Source: DASZHJ01 sp035280245
Lineage (GTDB): Bacteria > Pseudomonadota > Alphaproteobacteria > ATCC43930 > CGMCC-115725
Length of the DNA stretch: 14,120 nt
NCBI GenBank assembly: GCA_035280245.1
Contig: DATEGF010000180.1
Coordinates: forward strand, 1 to 14,120
Reading direction: 5' to 3'
Below are positions 1-7,557 of the stretch, piece after piece. How positions within the stretch are numbered: the first letter of the stretch is position 1; the number at the start of each line of letters is the position of its first letter. The position numbers and the translations under genes were made by a program. The notes below the pieces were generated by a model that saw nothing but the letters and a program-made list of their open reading frames with translations, ran no database searches and was not told the DNA's origin.

Positions 1-133
1 TCAGCAGCGTCGATTTGCCAGCGCCGTTCCGCCCCACGAGCCCCACCTTCCAGCCCGCATTGATCTGCGCCGACGCGCCGTCGATGAGCGTGCGCCCGGC
101 GATGCGGTAGGTGAGGTCGCGGATGGTGAGCAT
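1..133 (-). CDS. ABC-F family ATPase, N-terminal fragment
   Basis: Only the first 44 codons are in the window; the gene continues past position 1. The translation begins MLTIRDLTYRIAGRTLIDG and reaches a Walker A motif, GRNGAGKST, at residues 34-42. A start right before an 'I-x-D/N-L-x-Y' strand, with a Walker A near residue 35 and no membrane segment ahead of it, is the usual beginning of soluble ABC-F proteins (Uup/YheS/EttA type), which act on ribosomes rather than in transport. That assignment is family knowledge applied to a short fragment; an ordinary ABC transporter ATPase cannot be excluded because the linker and second cassette are missing. I chose the ATG at 133; no clear Shine-Dalgarno precedes it. 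The gene is divergent from the serine hydrolase, and its upstream region holds two inverted repeats. Confidence 0.75.
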   Translation of the reverse strand, partial: MLTIRDLTYRIAGRTLIDGASAQINAGWKVGLVGRNGAGKSTLL

Positions 134-170
134 GGCGGCGCGGGTGATAGCACGGAGCCCGGTGTCCCGC

Positions 171-198
171 CCCTGAAATTCCTCGCTGAATTTCAGGG
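171..198. repeat. 11-bp perfect inverted repeat, 6-nt loop
   Basis: CCCTGAAATTC at 171-181 is the exact reverse complement of 188-198, with loop CTCGCT between them. A further CCCGC (166-170) can pair with GCGGG (203-207) around a four-base bulge. It lies about 40 nt upstream of the ABC-F start on the minus strand. It has no U-tract on either side, so it does not look like a simple terminator. It could be a leader hairpin for the ABC-F mRNA or an operator. The structure is certain; the function is not known. Confidence 0.6.
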
Positions 199-230
199 AC
201 AAGCGGGCCACCAACCATTTAAAGCGAGCG

Positions 231-273
231 TGATTTGGATTCTGACGTTCGCTCAGGAACCTCAGAATCATCA
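231..273. repeat. Nested hairpin in the divergent spacer
   Basis: GATTCTGA at 238-245 pairs exactly with 262-269. Inside it GTTC (247-250) pairs with GAAC (257-260), leaving a six-base loop GCTCAG. TGAT (231-234) can pair with ATCA (270-273) outside a small bulge. This is the second strong inverted repeat in the 134-351 spacer between the ABC-F gene and the serine hydrolase. The rest of that spacer shows no ORF I would support and no convincing promoter hexamers. Confidence 0.5.
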
Positions 274-351
274 CACTAGGGCGATCCGATAGCGCGGCAT
301 CGACGGTACCGATATGCTCTGCCGCCGCGATTTCGCTAAGGGAGCATCTCG

Positions 352-1728
352 GTGGACAGATGGCTGGGCGCCGCCCTCGACTACATTCCCCGCTGGCTCG
401 AGTTCCAGATGCGGCAGACGGAGCTGCCAGGTTGTGCGGTCGCGATCGCGCAGCGCGGTCGGATCGTGCTTGAGCAAGCGTTCGGGCATGCCGACCTGGG
501 GCGTGGTTTTCCCTTGACGCCGCGCCACCGGTTCCGTGTGGCCTCGCACTCCAAGAGCTTCACCGCCGCGGGGATCATGAGATTGCGCGAACGCGGCAAG
601 CTGCGGCTTGACGATCCCGCGGGCCGCTTCTTACGCGACCTCCATCCGCAGATCGCGCGTGCGACCATTGCGCAGCTGCTTTCCCACAGCGCCGGCTTGG
701 TGCGGGACGGCTGGGATTCCGGGCAATGGCAGGACCGCCGCCCGTTTCGCTCCGAGGCGGAGCTCCGGACCGATCTCAAGGCTCCGCCCATCATCGAGGG
801 CAGCGCGCGGTTCAAGTATTCGAACCACGGTTATGGTCTCGCCGGCCTTGTCATCGAGGCGGTCACGCATGAGCCCTATCGCGCCTGGATTCAGCGCGAG
901 ATCGTCGACGCTGCCGGCCTCGAGGAGACGCGTCCCGACGTGCCGCTGCCGCGCGGCACGCCCGTGGCGCGCGGCCACAGCGGCAAGTGGCCGCTCGGCC
1001 GGCGCGCCGTGATTCCCGGCGACAACCCGACCCATGCACTGGCGTCGGCGACAGGGTTCGTAAGCACCGCCACCGATCTCGCGCGCTTCTTCAACCAGCT
1101 CTCGCCTGGGGCGCGCGGCGGCGTGATCTCGCCCTCGAGCCGGCGCGAGATGATCCGGCGGCAGTGGCGCGACCCGCATTCGAGCCTCGAGCGCTACTAC
1201 GGCCTGGGCACGATCAGCGGTGCGCTCGGCGATTGGGAGTGGTTCGGTCATTCCGGCGGGTTCCAGGGCTTCATCACGCGCACGGCCACATTCCCGGCAC
1301 CCGAGCTGACCATCTCCGTGCTCACCAACTCCGCCGATGGGCTCGCGCATCCCTGGCTCGACGGGGTGGCTCAGATCCTGCGCTGCTTTGCGAAGTTTGG
1401 CGCTCCGTCGCGCAGGCTCGCGGACTGGTTCGGCCGGTGGTGGAGTCTCTGGGGTGCCGTCGATCTTGTGCCGGTGCGCGACAGGGTCTTCGTCGCGACG
1501 CCCGCTTTCCTGAACCCGTTTCTCGATGCCAGCGAGCTCGCGGTCACCGGCCGCGACCGCGGCCGCATCGCGCTCGCGGGCGGCTTTGCGAATCATGGCG
1601 AGCTGGCCCGCCTCGTGCGCGGCGGGCGGCGACGGGTGACGGGGCTTTGGCTCGGCGGTACACAGCTGGTGTCGGAGGCGAAGGTCGCGCGCGAGATGGC
1701 GACGCGCTACGAGAAGCACGGACGATAG
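352..1728 (+). CDS. Serine hydrolase, class C beta-lactamase/DD-peptidase fold
   Basis: A 458-residue member of the beta-lactamase family (Pfam PF00144 type). All three active-site motifs are visible: S-x-x-K at Ser65-His-Ser-Lys68, Y-S-N at 156-158, and H-S-G-G at 300-303, equivalent to the KTG box. Residues about 5-335 form the catalytic domain. The last 110 or so residues look like the C-terminal beta-rich extension seen in many esterase and D-aminopeptidase relatives. There is no signal peptide, so a cytoplasmic esterase or peptidase is more likely than a true beta-lactamase or cell-wall enzyme; the substrate cannot be read from sequence. The GTG start is supported by AAGGGAG at 338-344, 7 nt upstream. 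recQ follows 40 nt later on the same strand and may be co-transcribed. Confidence 0.85.
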   Translation: MDRWLGAALDYIPRWLEFQMRQTELPGCAVAIAQRGRIVLEQAFGHADLGRGFPLTPRHRFRVASHSKSFTAAGIMRLRERGKLRLDDPAGRFLRDLHPQIARATIAQLLSHSAGLVRDGWDSGQWQDRRPFRSEAELRTDLKAPPIIEGSARFKYSNHGYGLAGLVIEAVTHEPYRAWIQREIVDAAGLEETRPDVPLPRGTPVARGHSGKWPLGRRAVIPGDNPTHALASATGFVSTATDLARFFNQLSPGARGGVISPSSRREMIRRQWRDPHSSLERYYGLGTISGALGDWEWFGHSGGFQGFITRTATFPAPELTISVLTNSADGLAHPWLDGVAQILRCFAKFGAPSRRLADWFGRWWSLWGAVDLVPVRDRVFVATPAFLNPFLDASELAVTGRDRGRIALAGGFANHGELARLVRGGRRRVTGLWLGGTQLVSEAKVAREMATRYEKHGR

Positions 1729-1768
1729 AGGGTGATGTAGACTCCGGCGCAGCATCAAGTCATCCCGA

Positions 1769-3625
1769 ATGAGCGACGCCCTCACGAACCTTGCGCCTTC
1801 GACGCCTGGCGAAGACCGCCCGCTTGCGGTCCTGCGGAGCGTCTTCGGCTTCGAGAGCTTTCGCGGCGAGCAGGCCGAGGTGATCGCCCATGTCGTGGCG
1901 GGCGGCGACGCGCTGGTGCTGATGCCCACAGGCGGCGGCAAGTCGCTCTGCTATCAGATCCCCGCGCTGGTCCGGCCGGGCCTCGGCGTGGTGATCTCGC
2001 CGCTGATCGCGCTGATGAAGGACCAGGTTGATGCGCTCCGCCAGGCAGGCGTGCGGGCGGCGGCGCTGAACTCGGCCCTGCCGCCAGGCGAGGCAGGGGC
2101 GGTCGAGCGCGCGATACGCGGCGGCGATCTCGATCTCCTCTATGTGGCGCCGGAGCGGCTCACCATGGTGCGCACCCTCGATCTGCTCGGCTCGACGAGG
2201 ATCGCACTCTTCGCGATCGACGAGGCTCATTGCGTCTCCCAGTGGGGTCACGATTTCCGGCCGGAGTACCTGGCGCTCTCGGTGCTGCACGAGCGGTTTC
2301 CCGACGTGCCGCGGATCGCGCTCACCGCGACGGCCGACGCGACGACCCGGCAGGACATCGCAGCTCGCCTGAAGCTCGGAAATGCGCGGGTCTTCGCCGC
2401 GGGCTTCGACCGGCCGAACATCCGCTACAGCGTCGTGTCGAAGCATGAGCCGCGCCAGCAGCTCCTGGCATTCCTCGATGCCGAGCACCGCGGGAACGCC
2501 GGCATCGTCTATTGCCGCACCCGCGACAAGGTCGATGAGATCGCGCAATGGCTTGCGGCGCGGGGTCGCACCGCGCTGCCTTATCATGCCGGCCTCGAGG
2601 CGCCGGTCCGCGCGCGCAACCAGGACCAGTTCCTCAAGGAGGAAGGCGTGGTGGTCGTCGCCACCGTCGCGTTCGGCATGGGGATCGACAAGCCCAACGT
2701 GCGCTTCGTCGTGCATCTCGACGCGCCGCGGAGCCTCGAGGCCTATTACCAGGAGACTGGCCGCGCCGGCCGCGACGGTCTGCCCGCCGATGCCTGGATG
2801 ACCTATGGCATGGCGGATGTGACCGCGCTCTCGGGCTTGCTCGGAGGCTCCGATCTCAACGAGGGCCAGAAGCGCATCGAGCGCCACAAGCTCAATGCGC
2901 TGCTCGGATTCTGCGAGACCGCGCGCTGCCGGCGGCAGGTGCTGCTCGGATATTTCGGCGAGCGCGAGCATCCGCCCTGCGGGAATTGCGACACCTGCCT
3001 CGCGCCGCCCAGGACATGGGACGGCCTCATCGTCGCGCAAAAAGCACTCTCGGCGGTGGCGCGCACCGGAGAGCGGTTCGGGGTCGGTCACCTCACGGAC
3101 GTGCTGCTGGGCGAGCCGACCGAGCGCGCGCGGCAGTTTCGCCATGACCAGATCAAGACCTTCGGCGTCGGCACGGAGCTCGACAAGCGACAGTGGCGCT
3201 CGGTGTTTCGGCAGCTCGTGGCCCAAGGCCACCTCGAGGTCGACGTCGCCGGTCACGGCGGGCTGCGGCTCGGCGCGAGCGCGCGCGACGTGCTGCGTGG
3301 CACGACGGCCGTGTCGTTCCGCGACGAGCCCGCGCGCCTGCCGCGCTCCCAGCGCAAGCGCGTCACGGTTGGCGCACCGGTCGAGCCCTTGAGCAACGCC
3401 GATTCCGCCCTCTTCGAGGCGCTGCGCGCGAAGCGACTCGCCCTCGCCCGCGAGCAGGGCGTGCCGCCCTACGTGATCTTCCACGACACCACATTGCTCG
3501 CGATGGCTCGGCAGCGGCCGCGCGATCACGCGGCACTCGGGGAGATACTGGGTGTCGGCCGCAGCAAGCTCGAGCGCTATGGCGCCGTCTTCCTTGGCGT
3601 GATCGCGTTGGCTCCGTCCGCGTGA
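1769..3625 (+). CDS. recQ: ATP-dependent DNA helicase RecQ
   Basis: A 618-residue 3'-5' DNA helicase of recombination and replication-fork repair. Domains in order: motif 0 (FRGEQ, 31-35), Walker A PTGGGKS (53-59), DEAH box (151-154) followed by the RecQ-specific aromatic loop SQWGHDFRPEY, and helicase motif VI QETGRAGRDG (328-337). The RecQ zinc subdomain follows with ligands Cys387, Cys404, Cys407 and Cys410, spaced as in the E. coli enzyme. Then come a winged-helix RQC region and a C-terminal HRDC domain over roughly the last 75 residues. Length and architecture match full-length bacterial RecQ, with no truncation. The ATG at 1769 gives the expected short N-terminal extension, but no strong ribosome binding site precedes it. 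Confidence 0.97.
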   Translation: MSDALTNLAPSTPGEDRPLAVLRSVFGFESFRGEQAEVIAHVVAGGDALVLMPTGGGKSLCYQIPALVRPGLGVVISPLIALMKDQVDALRQAGVRAAALNSALPPGEAGAVERAIRGGDLDLLYVAPERLTMVRTLDLLGSTRIALFAIDEAHCVSQWGHDFRPEYLALSVLHERFPDVPRIALTATADATTRQDIAARLKLGNARVFAAGFDRPNIRYSVVSKHEPRQQLLAFLDAEHRGNAGIVYCRTRDKVDEIAQWLAARGRTALPYHAGLEAPVRARNQDQFLKEEGVVVVATVAFGMGIDKPNVRFVVHLDAPRSLEAYYQETGRAGRDGLPADAWMTYGMADVTALSGLLGGSDLNEGQKRIERHKLNALLGFCETARCRRQVLLGYFGEREHPPCGNCDTCLAPPRTWDGLIVAQKALSAVARTGERFGVGHLTDVLLGEPTERARQFRHDQIKTFGVGTELDKRQWRSVFRQLVAQGHLEVDVAGHGGLRLGASARDVLRGTTAVSFRDEPARLPRSQRKRVTVGAPVEPLSNADSALFEALRAKRLALAREQGVPPYVIFHDTTLLAMARQRPRDHAALGEILGVGRSKLERYGAVFLGVIALAPSA

Positions 3626-3692
3626 GCGATCTGTCAGAGATTTAACGCCGCCGTCAGGCCACTGAAATAATGGCGCCCCAGTTGACTACTCA

Positions 3693-3715
3693 GGAGCGCG
3701 CCGCTGGGCGGCTCC
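3693..3715 (+). other. GC-rich hairpin upstream of the PepSY-like gene
   Basis: GGAGC (3693-3697) pairs with GCTCC (3711-3715), and CGCC (3699-3702) pairs with GGCG (3707-3710), with one bulged G and loop GCTG. It lies between recQ and the next gene, about 20 nt before that gene's GGAG ribosome binding site. There is no immediate T-tract, so it may be a leader structure rather than a recQ terminator. Confidence 0.3.
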
Positions 3716-3745
3716 GCGATCAATGGTTTTGCATGGAGCGTCCCA

Positions 3746-4222
3746 ATGAAGCCGAAGGAATTGATGTTGTCGGCCGCGGTGCTGCTCGCCAGCACGGCGG
3801 TGGTTTTCGCTCAACCCAATTCGCCGCCCACCGTCACGCCAAGCGGTCCCAGCTCGAGCGCGACGACCCAGCAGATGAACAACAGTCCGCCAGCTGCCGC
3901 GCAACCGAAGATGAAGACACCAGGCCCGAGCGCGGCTCAGTCGAGCAAGACGCCGCCGAGCTCGACTGAAATGAAACAGGCGCAAACACAACCGCCTCGC
4001 ACGAGCAAGCATCGAGCGATGGCGGCGCGCCGCGCGTCACGGAGATACGCGGAGCAAGATCGCGCGACCACGGCGCTCAATGTCCTGGAGGACAAAGGCT
4101 ATCGCGACTTCTCGAGCCTCCGTCCGGACGGGCGCGACTACGAGATCACCGCGCAAAAGAGCGGCAAGAGCGTGACCGTCGTGGTCAACCCCGATACGAA
4201 GAGCGTGCAGACGCGGGGTTAG
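3746..4222 (+). CDS. Secreted low-complexity protein with PepSY-like C-terminus
   Basis: A 158-residue protein with a clear signal peptide: KPKE, a hydrophobic stretch LMLSAAVLLASTAVVF, and a likely cut after AQ or FA near residue 22-23. A disordered segment rich in Pro, Ser, Thr and Gln runs from about 24 to 90, then a short basic stretch. The last 55 residues (ALNVLEDKGYRDFSSL, then DGRDYEITAQKSGKSVTVVV) match the shape of PepSY-type domains: a helix followed by a beta-hairpin around a D/G-x-x-Y-E-v motif. Such proteins are common periplasmic proteins of unclear role in alphaproteobacteria. The start is supported by GGAG at 3735-3738. A strong terminator follows at once. The exact function is unknown and I do not assign one. 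Confidence 0.75.
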   Translation: MKPKELMLSAAVLLASTAVVFAQPNSPPTVTPSGPSSSATTQQMNNSPPAAAQPKMKTPGPSAAQSSKTPPSSTEMKQAQTQPPRTSKHRAMAARRASRRYAEQDRATTALNVLEDKGYRDFSSLRPDGRDYEITAQKSGKSVTVVVNPDTKSVQTRG

Positions 4223-4234
4223 CGCAAAACCTGG

Positions 4235-4266
4235 AACGGCCGCAGATTTCTCTGCGGCCGTTTCTT
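4235..4266 (+). terminator. Rho-independent terminator between convergent genes
   Basis: A perfect 12-bp stem (4235-4246 with 4251-4262) encloses the loop TTTC and runs into TTTCTT on the plus strand. On the minus strand the stem is followed by CCAGGTTTTG. It sits 12 nt after the PepSY-like stop and a few bases beyond the tonB stop at 4272, so it probably serves both convergent genes. Confidence 0.85.
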
Positions 4267-4271
4267 GCGGG

Positions 4272-5252
4272 TCAGAAGACGCGATCGAAGAAGCCCAAGT
4301 GGAAATCAAACGGTGCCTCGAGCCGAACATCGGGGCCGGGGTAGTCGGCGGGCGGTGGCGGCACTGGCGACGCTCGATGCAGCGCGTCTAATATCGCGTC
4401 ATCCAGTGCGGAATACCCGGTGCCCTCGAGGATTGAGGCTTCCAGCACGGTCCCGTCGCGGCCAATCCGAAACATCACCCATCCGGTGCCTTCCTTCTTC
4501 TCTTTCTTCTCCACCGCGGGATACCGAACGAATTTTCGGACGTGTCGCCAGACGCGGTCGAGATAGTCGTCGCCGGGCCCATTGCCATTGCCGATGATGC
4601 CGTGACCGCTGCCGCTCTCGCCTTGACCCACGCCCCCGGGACCGCCACGGCCGGTGCCGGCGCCCGGCGTACCCGGTGTCGGCTGCGGGATGGGGGCGGT
4701 CGCGACCTGCGGCAGCGGCGCCGGTGAGGGCGAAGGCGGCGGCGTCGGCTTGCGTGGCGGCGGGGGCGGCATGCGCACGACCGGCTTCTCGGACACGGGC
4801 GCGGGCGGATTGTCGGTCACGGTGGTCACCGTCGGCGGGGTAGGCGGCGCGGGCGGTGTCTCCGTCTTCTCGGGCTCGGGCGCCGGCGGCACCGGCTCGG
4901 CTTGCGGTGCTTCTTTGACGGCTTCCGGCGGCTCGGCGTCGGCGGCCTTGTTCGGCACCGGCTCCTCCGAGCCCTGCGCGAGCTTACCTTCCTGAGTGGC
5001 ACCGCCACCCGTGCCGCCCGCCTTGCCGGCATCTCCGGTGCCCGGCACCAGCGCCACCTCGATCACCGGGAAGTCGTCGACGTGCGGCGATTTCCAGAGG
5101 CGCAGCAGGAGCGCCAGGACCACCGCATGCAGTAGCAATGAGCCGAGCCAGGCGAGATGGCGCAGTCGCTCGCGGCGATCGCCACGCTCCGGCGCGATCC
5201 CCGTGGCACGACTAAGCGGCGGGTGCGGGGAGGGAGCCAGCCCTAGGGCCAT
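4272..5252 (-). CDS. Energy transducer TonB
   Basis: A 326-residue TonB-family protein that would couple the inner-membrane proton gradient to outer-membrane receptors. Residues 33-53 are a single membrane helix containing Ser38 and His42 in the S-x-x-x-H spacing typical of TonB. A long Pro/Glu/Thr-rich periplasmic spacer with several PPAP and PTPPP runs follows, then a Gly-rich linker. The C-terminal domain (about 228-326) has YP at 244-245, FRIGRDGTVLEASI, and the LDDAILDALHRASPVPPPP signature. I prefer the ATG at 5252, with GGAG 10 nt upstream, over the in-frame GTG at 5288, which has no ribosome binding site. No exbB, exbD or TonB-dependent receptor is in the window, so its partners must be elsewhere. 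It is divergent from denD, with a 96-nt shared upstream region. Confidence 0.88.
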   Translation of the reverse strand: MALGLAPSPHPPLSRATGIAPERGDRRERLRHLAWLGSLLLHAVVLALLLRLWKSPHVDDFPVIEVALVPGTGDAGKAGGTGGGATQEGKLAQGSEEPVPNKAADAEPPEAVKEAPQAEPVPPAPEPEKTETPPAPPTPPTVTTVTDNPPAPVSEKPVVRMPPPPPRKPTPPPSPSPAPLPQVATAPIPQPTPGTPGAGTGRGGPGGVGQGESGSGHGIIGNGNGPGDDYLDRVWRHVRKFVRYPAVEKKEKKEGTGWVMFRIGRDGTVLEASILEGTGYSALDDAILDALHRASPVPPPPADYPGPDVRLEAPFDFHLGFFDRVF

Positions 5253-5348
5253 CGCCACTTGTCTCCGGTCCCGTTCACGATAAAACACTACCGACGCGCC
5301 CGCGGGATAACCAGGGGCACTCCGGCGGCGCCAAATGGGGAGCAGTTC

Positions 5349-6353
5349 ATGAAGGTCGTGATCACCGGCGGCACCGGCTTCATCGGCAAAAAGCTCGCGC
5401 AGCGGTTGCTGGCGCGCGGCTCGCTGATCGGGCCCGACGGCAAGGACACGCCGATCGACGAGCTCGTGCTGTTCGACGTGGCGGGGCCGAACCCGCCGCT
5501 CCGCGCCGACAACCGGCTCAGGATCGTGACGGGTGACATCGCCGATCCTGCGACCGTGCGGGCGCTCATCGACAAACGCACCGCCTCAGTCTTTCACCTC
5601 GCGGCCGTGGTGAGCGGCCAAGCCGAGGCGGATACGGACATCGGCCTGCGGGTCAATCTCGATGGAACCCGCGTGGTGCTGGAGGCGTGCCGGGCGCTCG
5701 GCACGCGGCCACGCCTGGTGTTTGCGAGCTCGCTCGCGGTCTACGGCGGCAACATGCCGCCGGAGGTGAGCGACGACACGCCGCTGACGCCGCAGACTTC
5801 CTACGGGAATCAGAAGGCCTGCGGCGAGCTCCTGGTCAACGACTACAGCCGCAAAGGCTACATCGACGGTCGCTCGCCGCGCCTCCCGACCATCGTGGTG
5901 CGCTCGGGCCGGCCCAATCGCGCGGCCTCGACCTGGGCGTCCTCTATCTTCCGCGAGCCACTCTCCGGCGTCGACGTCGTCTGTCCCGTGACAGAGGACG
6001 CAGTGATGGCGCTGCTCTCGCCACGCCGGCTCGTTGCCGCGCTGGAGAAGTTGCACGACCTCCCCGGCGACGCTTTCGGATACACGCGCGCAATCCAGCT
6101 GCCGGGCATCTCGGCCTCCGTCGCCGAGATGGTCGAGGCGCTCCGGCGCGCCGGCGGCGAGGCCGCCGTGAATCGCATCCGCTGGGAGCCCGATCCCGTG
6201 ATCCAGAAGATCGTCGCGGGCTGGCCGCGGGGGATCTCATCCAAGCGCGCGGAGCGCCTGGGCCTCGAGGCGGATCGCTCGGTGGACGAGATCGTCCAGG
6301 CCTTCATCGAAGATGATTTGCCGGCCCAGAAGGCGCTCGCCGGCACCGCCTGA
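5349..6353 (+). CDS. denD: D-erythronate dehydrogenase-like SDR
   Basis: A 334-residue extended short-chain dehydrogenase. The Rossmann motif GGTGFIG (residues 7-13) and the catalytic Y152-x-x-x-K156 are intact, with the SSLAVYGG strand before them. The YGNQKACGELLVNDYSRKG and RLPTIVVRSGRPN segments closely resemble DenD, which oxidises D-erythronate to 2-oxo-tetronate with NAD(P) in four-carbon sugar-acid catabolism. Usual partners (OtnI, OtnK, OtnC) are absent, so the substrate assignment rests on the family signature. The reading frame is open back to 5259, but the ATG at 5349 has GGGGAG 8 nt upstream and starts directly at the first beta strand (MKVVITGG), so I use it. It converges on the CGNR gene with 19 nt between. 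Confidence 0.85.
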   Translation: MKVVITGGTGFIGKKLAQRLLARGSLIGPDGKDTPIDELVLFDVAGPNPPLRADNRLRIVTGDIADPATVRALIDKRTASVFHLAAVVSGQAEADTDIGLRVNLDGTRVVLEACRALGTRPRLVFASSLAVYGGNMPPEVSDDTPLTPQTSYGNQKACGELLVNDYSRKGYIDGRSPRLPTIVVRSGRPNRAASTWASSIFREPLSGVDVVCPVTEDAVMALLSPRRLVAALEKLHDLPGDAFGYTRAIQLPGISASVAEMVEALRRAGGEAAVNRIRWEPDPVIQKIVAGWPRGISSKRAERLGLEADRSVDEIVQAFIEDDLPAQKALAGTA

Positions 6354-6372
6354 GGCCACAGCTTCCGAGCTC

Positions 6373-7002
6373 TCAATCCTCTTTGTGCCTGACGTAATGG
6401 CGGTGCGCTTTCGCGCGGTTGCCGCAGGCGGACATCGAGCACCAGCGCCGCGTGCCACTCTTGCTGTCGTCCACGAAGAGATAGAGACAGCGCTCGTTGG
6501 CGCAGTGGCGCACGCGCGCGAGGCGCGGGCCGGTCAGGAGATTAGCGGTTGACCAGGCTACCGGCGCAAGCACCGAGGGAATGCTCGGCTCCGCCGTGGG
6601 CGTCATGCGCCAGGCGAAGGCCGACCCAGAGCGAGCGATGCCGATCCGATCGGGCGCTGCCTGCAGCGCCCGGTTGACGGCGTCGAGATCGGCGGCCGCA
6701 GGCGCCTTGCCCTCGGCGGCGCAGAAGAAGATCCGGTAGATCGTCTCGCGAAGCTCCAGGGCCTCGGTGAGCGCGGCGGCGCCCGCGGCCTCATCGCGCC
6801 AGGCATGACGGAGCGTGCGCTCGCCTGCGGCGGTGAGCCCGGCCGAGGACCGGCACCACGCAAGCAGCGCGCTCAAGTTGCCGAGCGTCTCGGTCGGAGG
6901 CTCGGTGCCGCGGTAGTAGCGCGTATTCGCGTAGCCCAGACAAAGGTCGTCCGGAAAACCCGGTACCAGCTCCGTCGTCGGCCCGCGTGGCGGTTGCCTC
7001 AT
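6373..7002 (-). CDS. CGNR zinc-finger, ABATE-domain putative regulator
   Basis: A 209-residue protein of the COG5516 type. The N-terminal ABATE domain includes LCLGYANTRYYRGTEP and a helical LRETIYRIFFCAAEG stretch. The C-terminal zinc finger has Cys167, Cys172, Cys188 and Cys193, the last within the diagnostic CGNR at 193-196, followed by basic residues (RAKAHRHYVRHK). The family is regarded as stress-related transcription regulators; DNA binding has rarely been shown directly. It is divergent from the VOC gene across a spacer with repeats, a common pattern for a regulator and its target. I chose the ATG at 7002; the GTG at 7011 adds three residues, and neither has a good ribosome binding site. 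Confidence 0.85.
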   Translation of the reverse strand: MRQPPRGPTTELVPGFPDDLCLGYANTRYYRGTEPPTETLGNLSALLAWCRSSAGLTAAGERTLRHAWRDEAAGAAALTEALELRETIYRIFFCAAEGKAPAAADLDAVNRALQAAPDRIGIARSGSAFAWRMTPTAEPSIPSVLAPVAWSTANLLTGPRLARVRHCANERCLYLFVDDSKSGTRRWCSMSACGNRAKAHRHYVRHKED

Positions 7003-7016
7003 GGCCCTCACATACT

Positions 7017-7098
7017 AACCGGGAAGCCGGTTGACAATCTCGACGTCACCGGCCATCATTATAACCACCATGATAGTTAGTCACGATCATCACGATCA
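7017..7098. promoter_or_regulatory. Divergent promoter/operator region, CGNR and VOC genes
   Basis: On the plus strand a perfect -35 TTGACA (7031-7036) is followed 17 nt later by CATCAT (7054-7059), a 4/6 match to the -10 consensus. On the minus strand a perfect TATAAT (7063-7058) could serve the CGNR gene; its -35 (TCGTGA) is weak. AACCGG-GAAG-CCGGTT (7017-7032) is a perfect inverted repeat touching the plus -35. TCACGATCA occurs twice in tandem at 7081-7098. Base patterns are seen directly; promoter roles are inferred. Confidence 0.45.
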
Positions 7099-7116
7099 GC
7101 AACGAGGAGAGGCTCC

Positions 7117-7491
7117 ATGCTCAATCACGTTTCGGTCGGCGTCCGCGACCTGAAGGCCGCGAAGCGCTTCTACGACTCGACCCTGTCGGCACTTGGCTAC
7201 AAGTGCCTGGCGGAAGGTGAGGGCTATCTTGGCTACGGCGCCGAGGCGCCGAAGTTCTGGGTCCTCGCCGCCGAGCACCCGGTGCCCGCCGACGCCAAGT
7301 CCGGCCTGCACTTCTGCTTCGATGCCGCGAGCCGCAAGGCGGTGGACGCCTTCCACGCGGGTGCGCTCAAGGCAGGTGGTCGCGACAACGGCAAGCCCGG
7401 CGTGCGGCCCGATTACGGCGCGACCTACTACGCCGCCTTCGCAATCGATCCCGACGGATACCGGATCGAGGCCCATACCAGCCAGTCGTGA
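7117..7491 (+). CDS. VOC family (glyoxalase-like) protein
   Basis: A 124-residue single-domain vicinal oxygen chelate protein. It opens with LNHVSVGVRDLKAAKRFYDSTL, the usual first beta-alpha module with the metal-ligand position His4. It continues with GLHFCFDA (His65) and ends with the second-half signature FAIDPDGYRIEAH, in which Glu118 is the expected ligand. Family members include glyoxalase I, dioxygenases and fosfomycin or bleomycin resistance proteins; nothing here selects among them. GAGGAGAGG just upstream is a strong ribosome binding site for the ATG. Divergence from a CGNR protein suggests regulation by it. Two palindromic repeats follow before the cupin gene. Confidence 0.88.
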   Translation: MLNHVSVGVRDLKAAKRFYDSTLSALGYKCLAEGEGYLGYGAEAPKFWVLAAEHPVPADAKSGLHFCFDAASRKAVDAFHAGALKAGGRDNGKPGVRPDYGATYYAAFAIDPDGYRIEAHTSQS

Positions 7492-7503
7492 GGGTGGTTA
7501 CGT

Positions 7504-7553
7504 TACGCGAGCGGCGAGGGTTGGCGTGGCGGCTCGCCGCTCGCGGAAAACAA
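7504..7553. repeat. Palindromic repeat, copy 1
   Basis: A 13-bp perfect inverted repeat (7506-7518 with 7533-7545) encloses a 14-nt loop and is followed by GAAAACAA. The right 26 nt (7528-7553) recur exactly at 7600-7625 and the left 17 nt (7504-7520) recur at 7558-7574. It is REP-like and non-coding. Confidence 0.8.
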
Positions 7554-7557
7554 GACC

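Noticed and set aside
631..1941. A 436-codon antisense frame across the serine hydrolase
   Set aside because: The product is rich in Arg/Ala/Glu with no domain, and the plus strand has all three active-site motifs.
1760..3529. A 589-codon open frame antisense to recQ
   Set aside because: GC-rich DNA commonly leaves long antisense frames open. The recQ strand has every helicase motif, and the antisense product shows no recognisable domain.
5259..5348. N-terminal extension of the DenD-like protein
   Set aside because: The extra 30 residues precede the first Rossmann strand, overlap the tonB upstream region, and GGGGAG favours the ATG at 5349.
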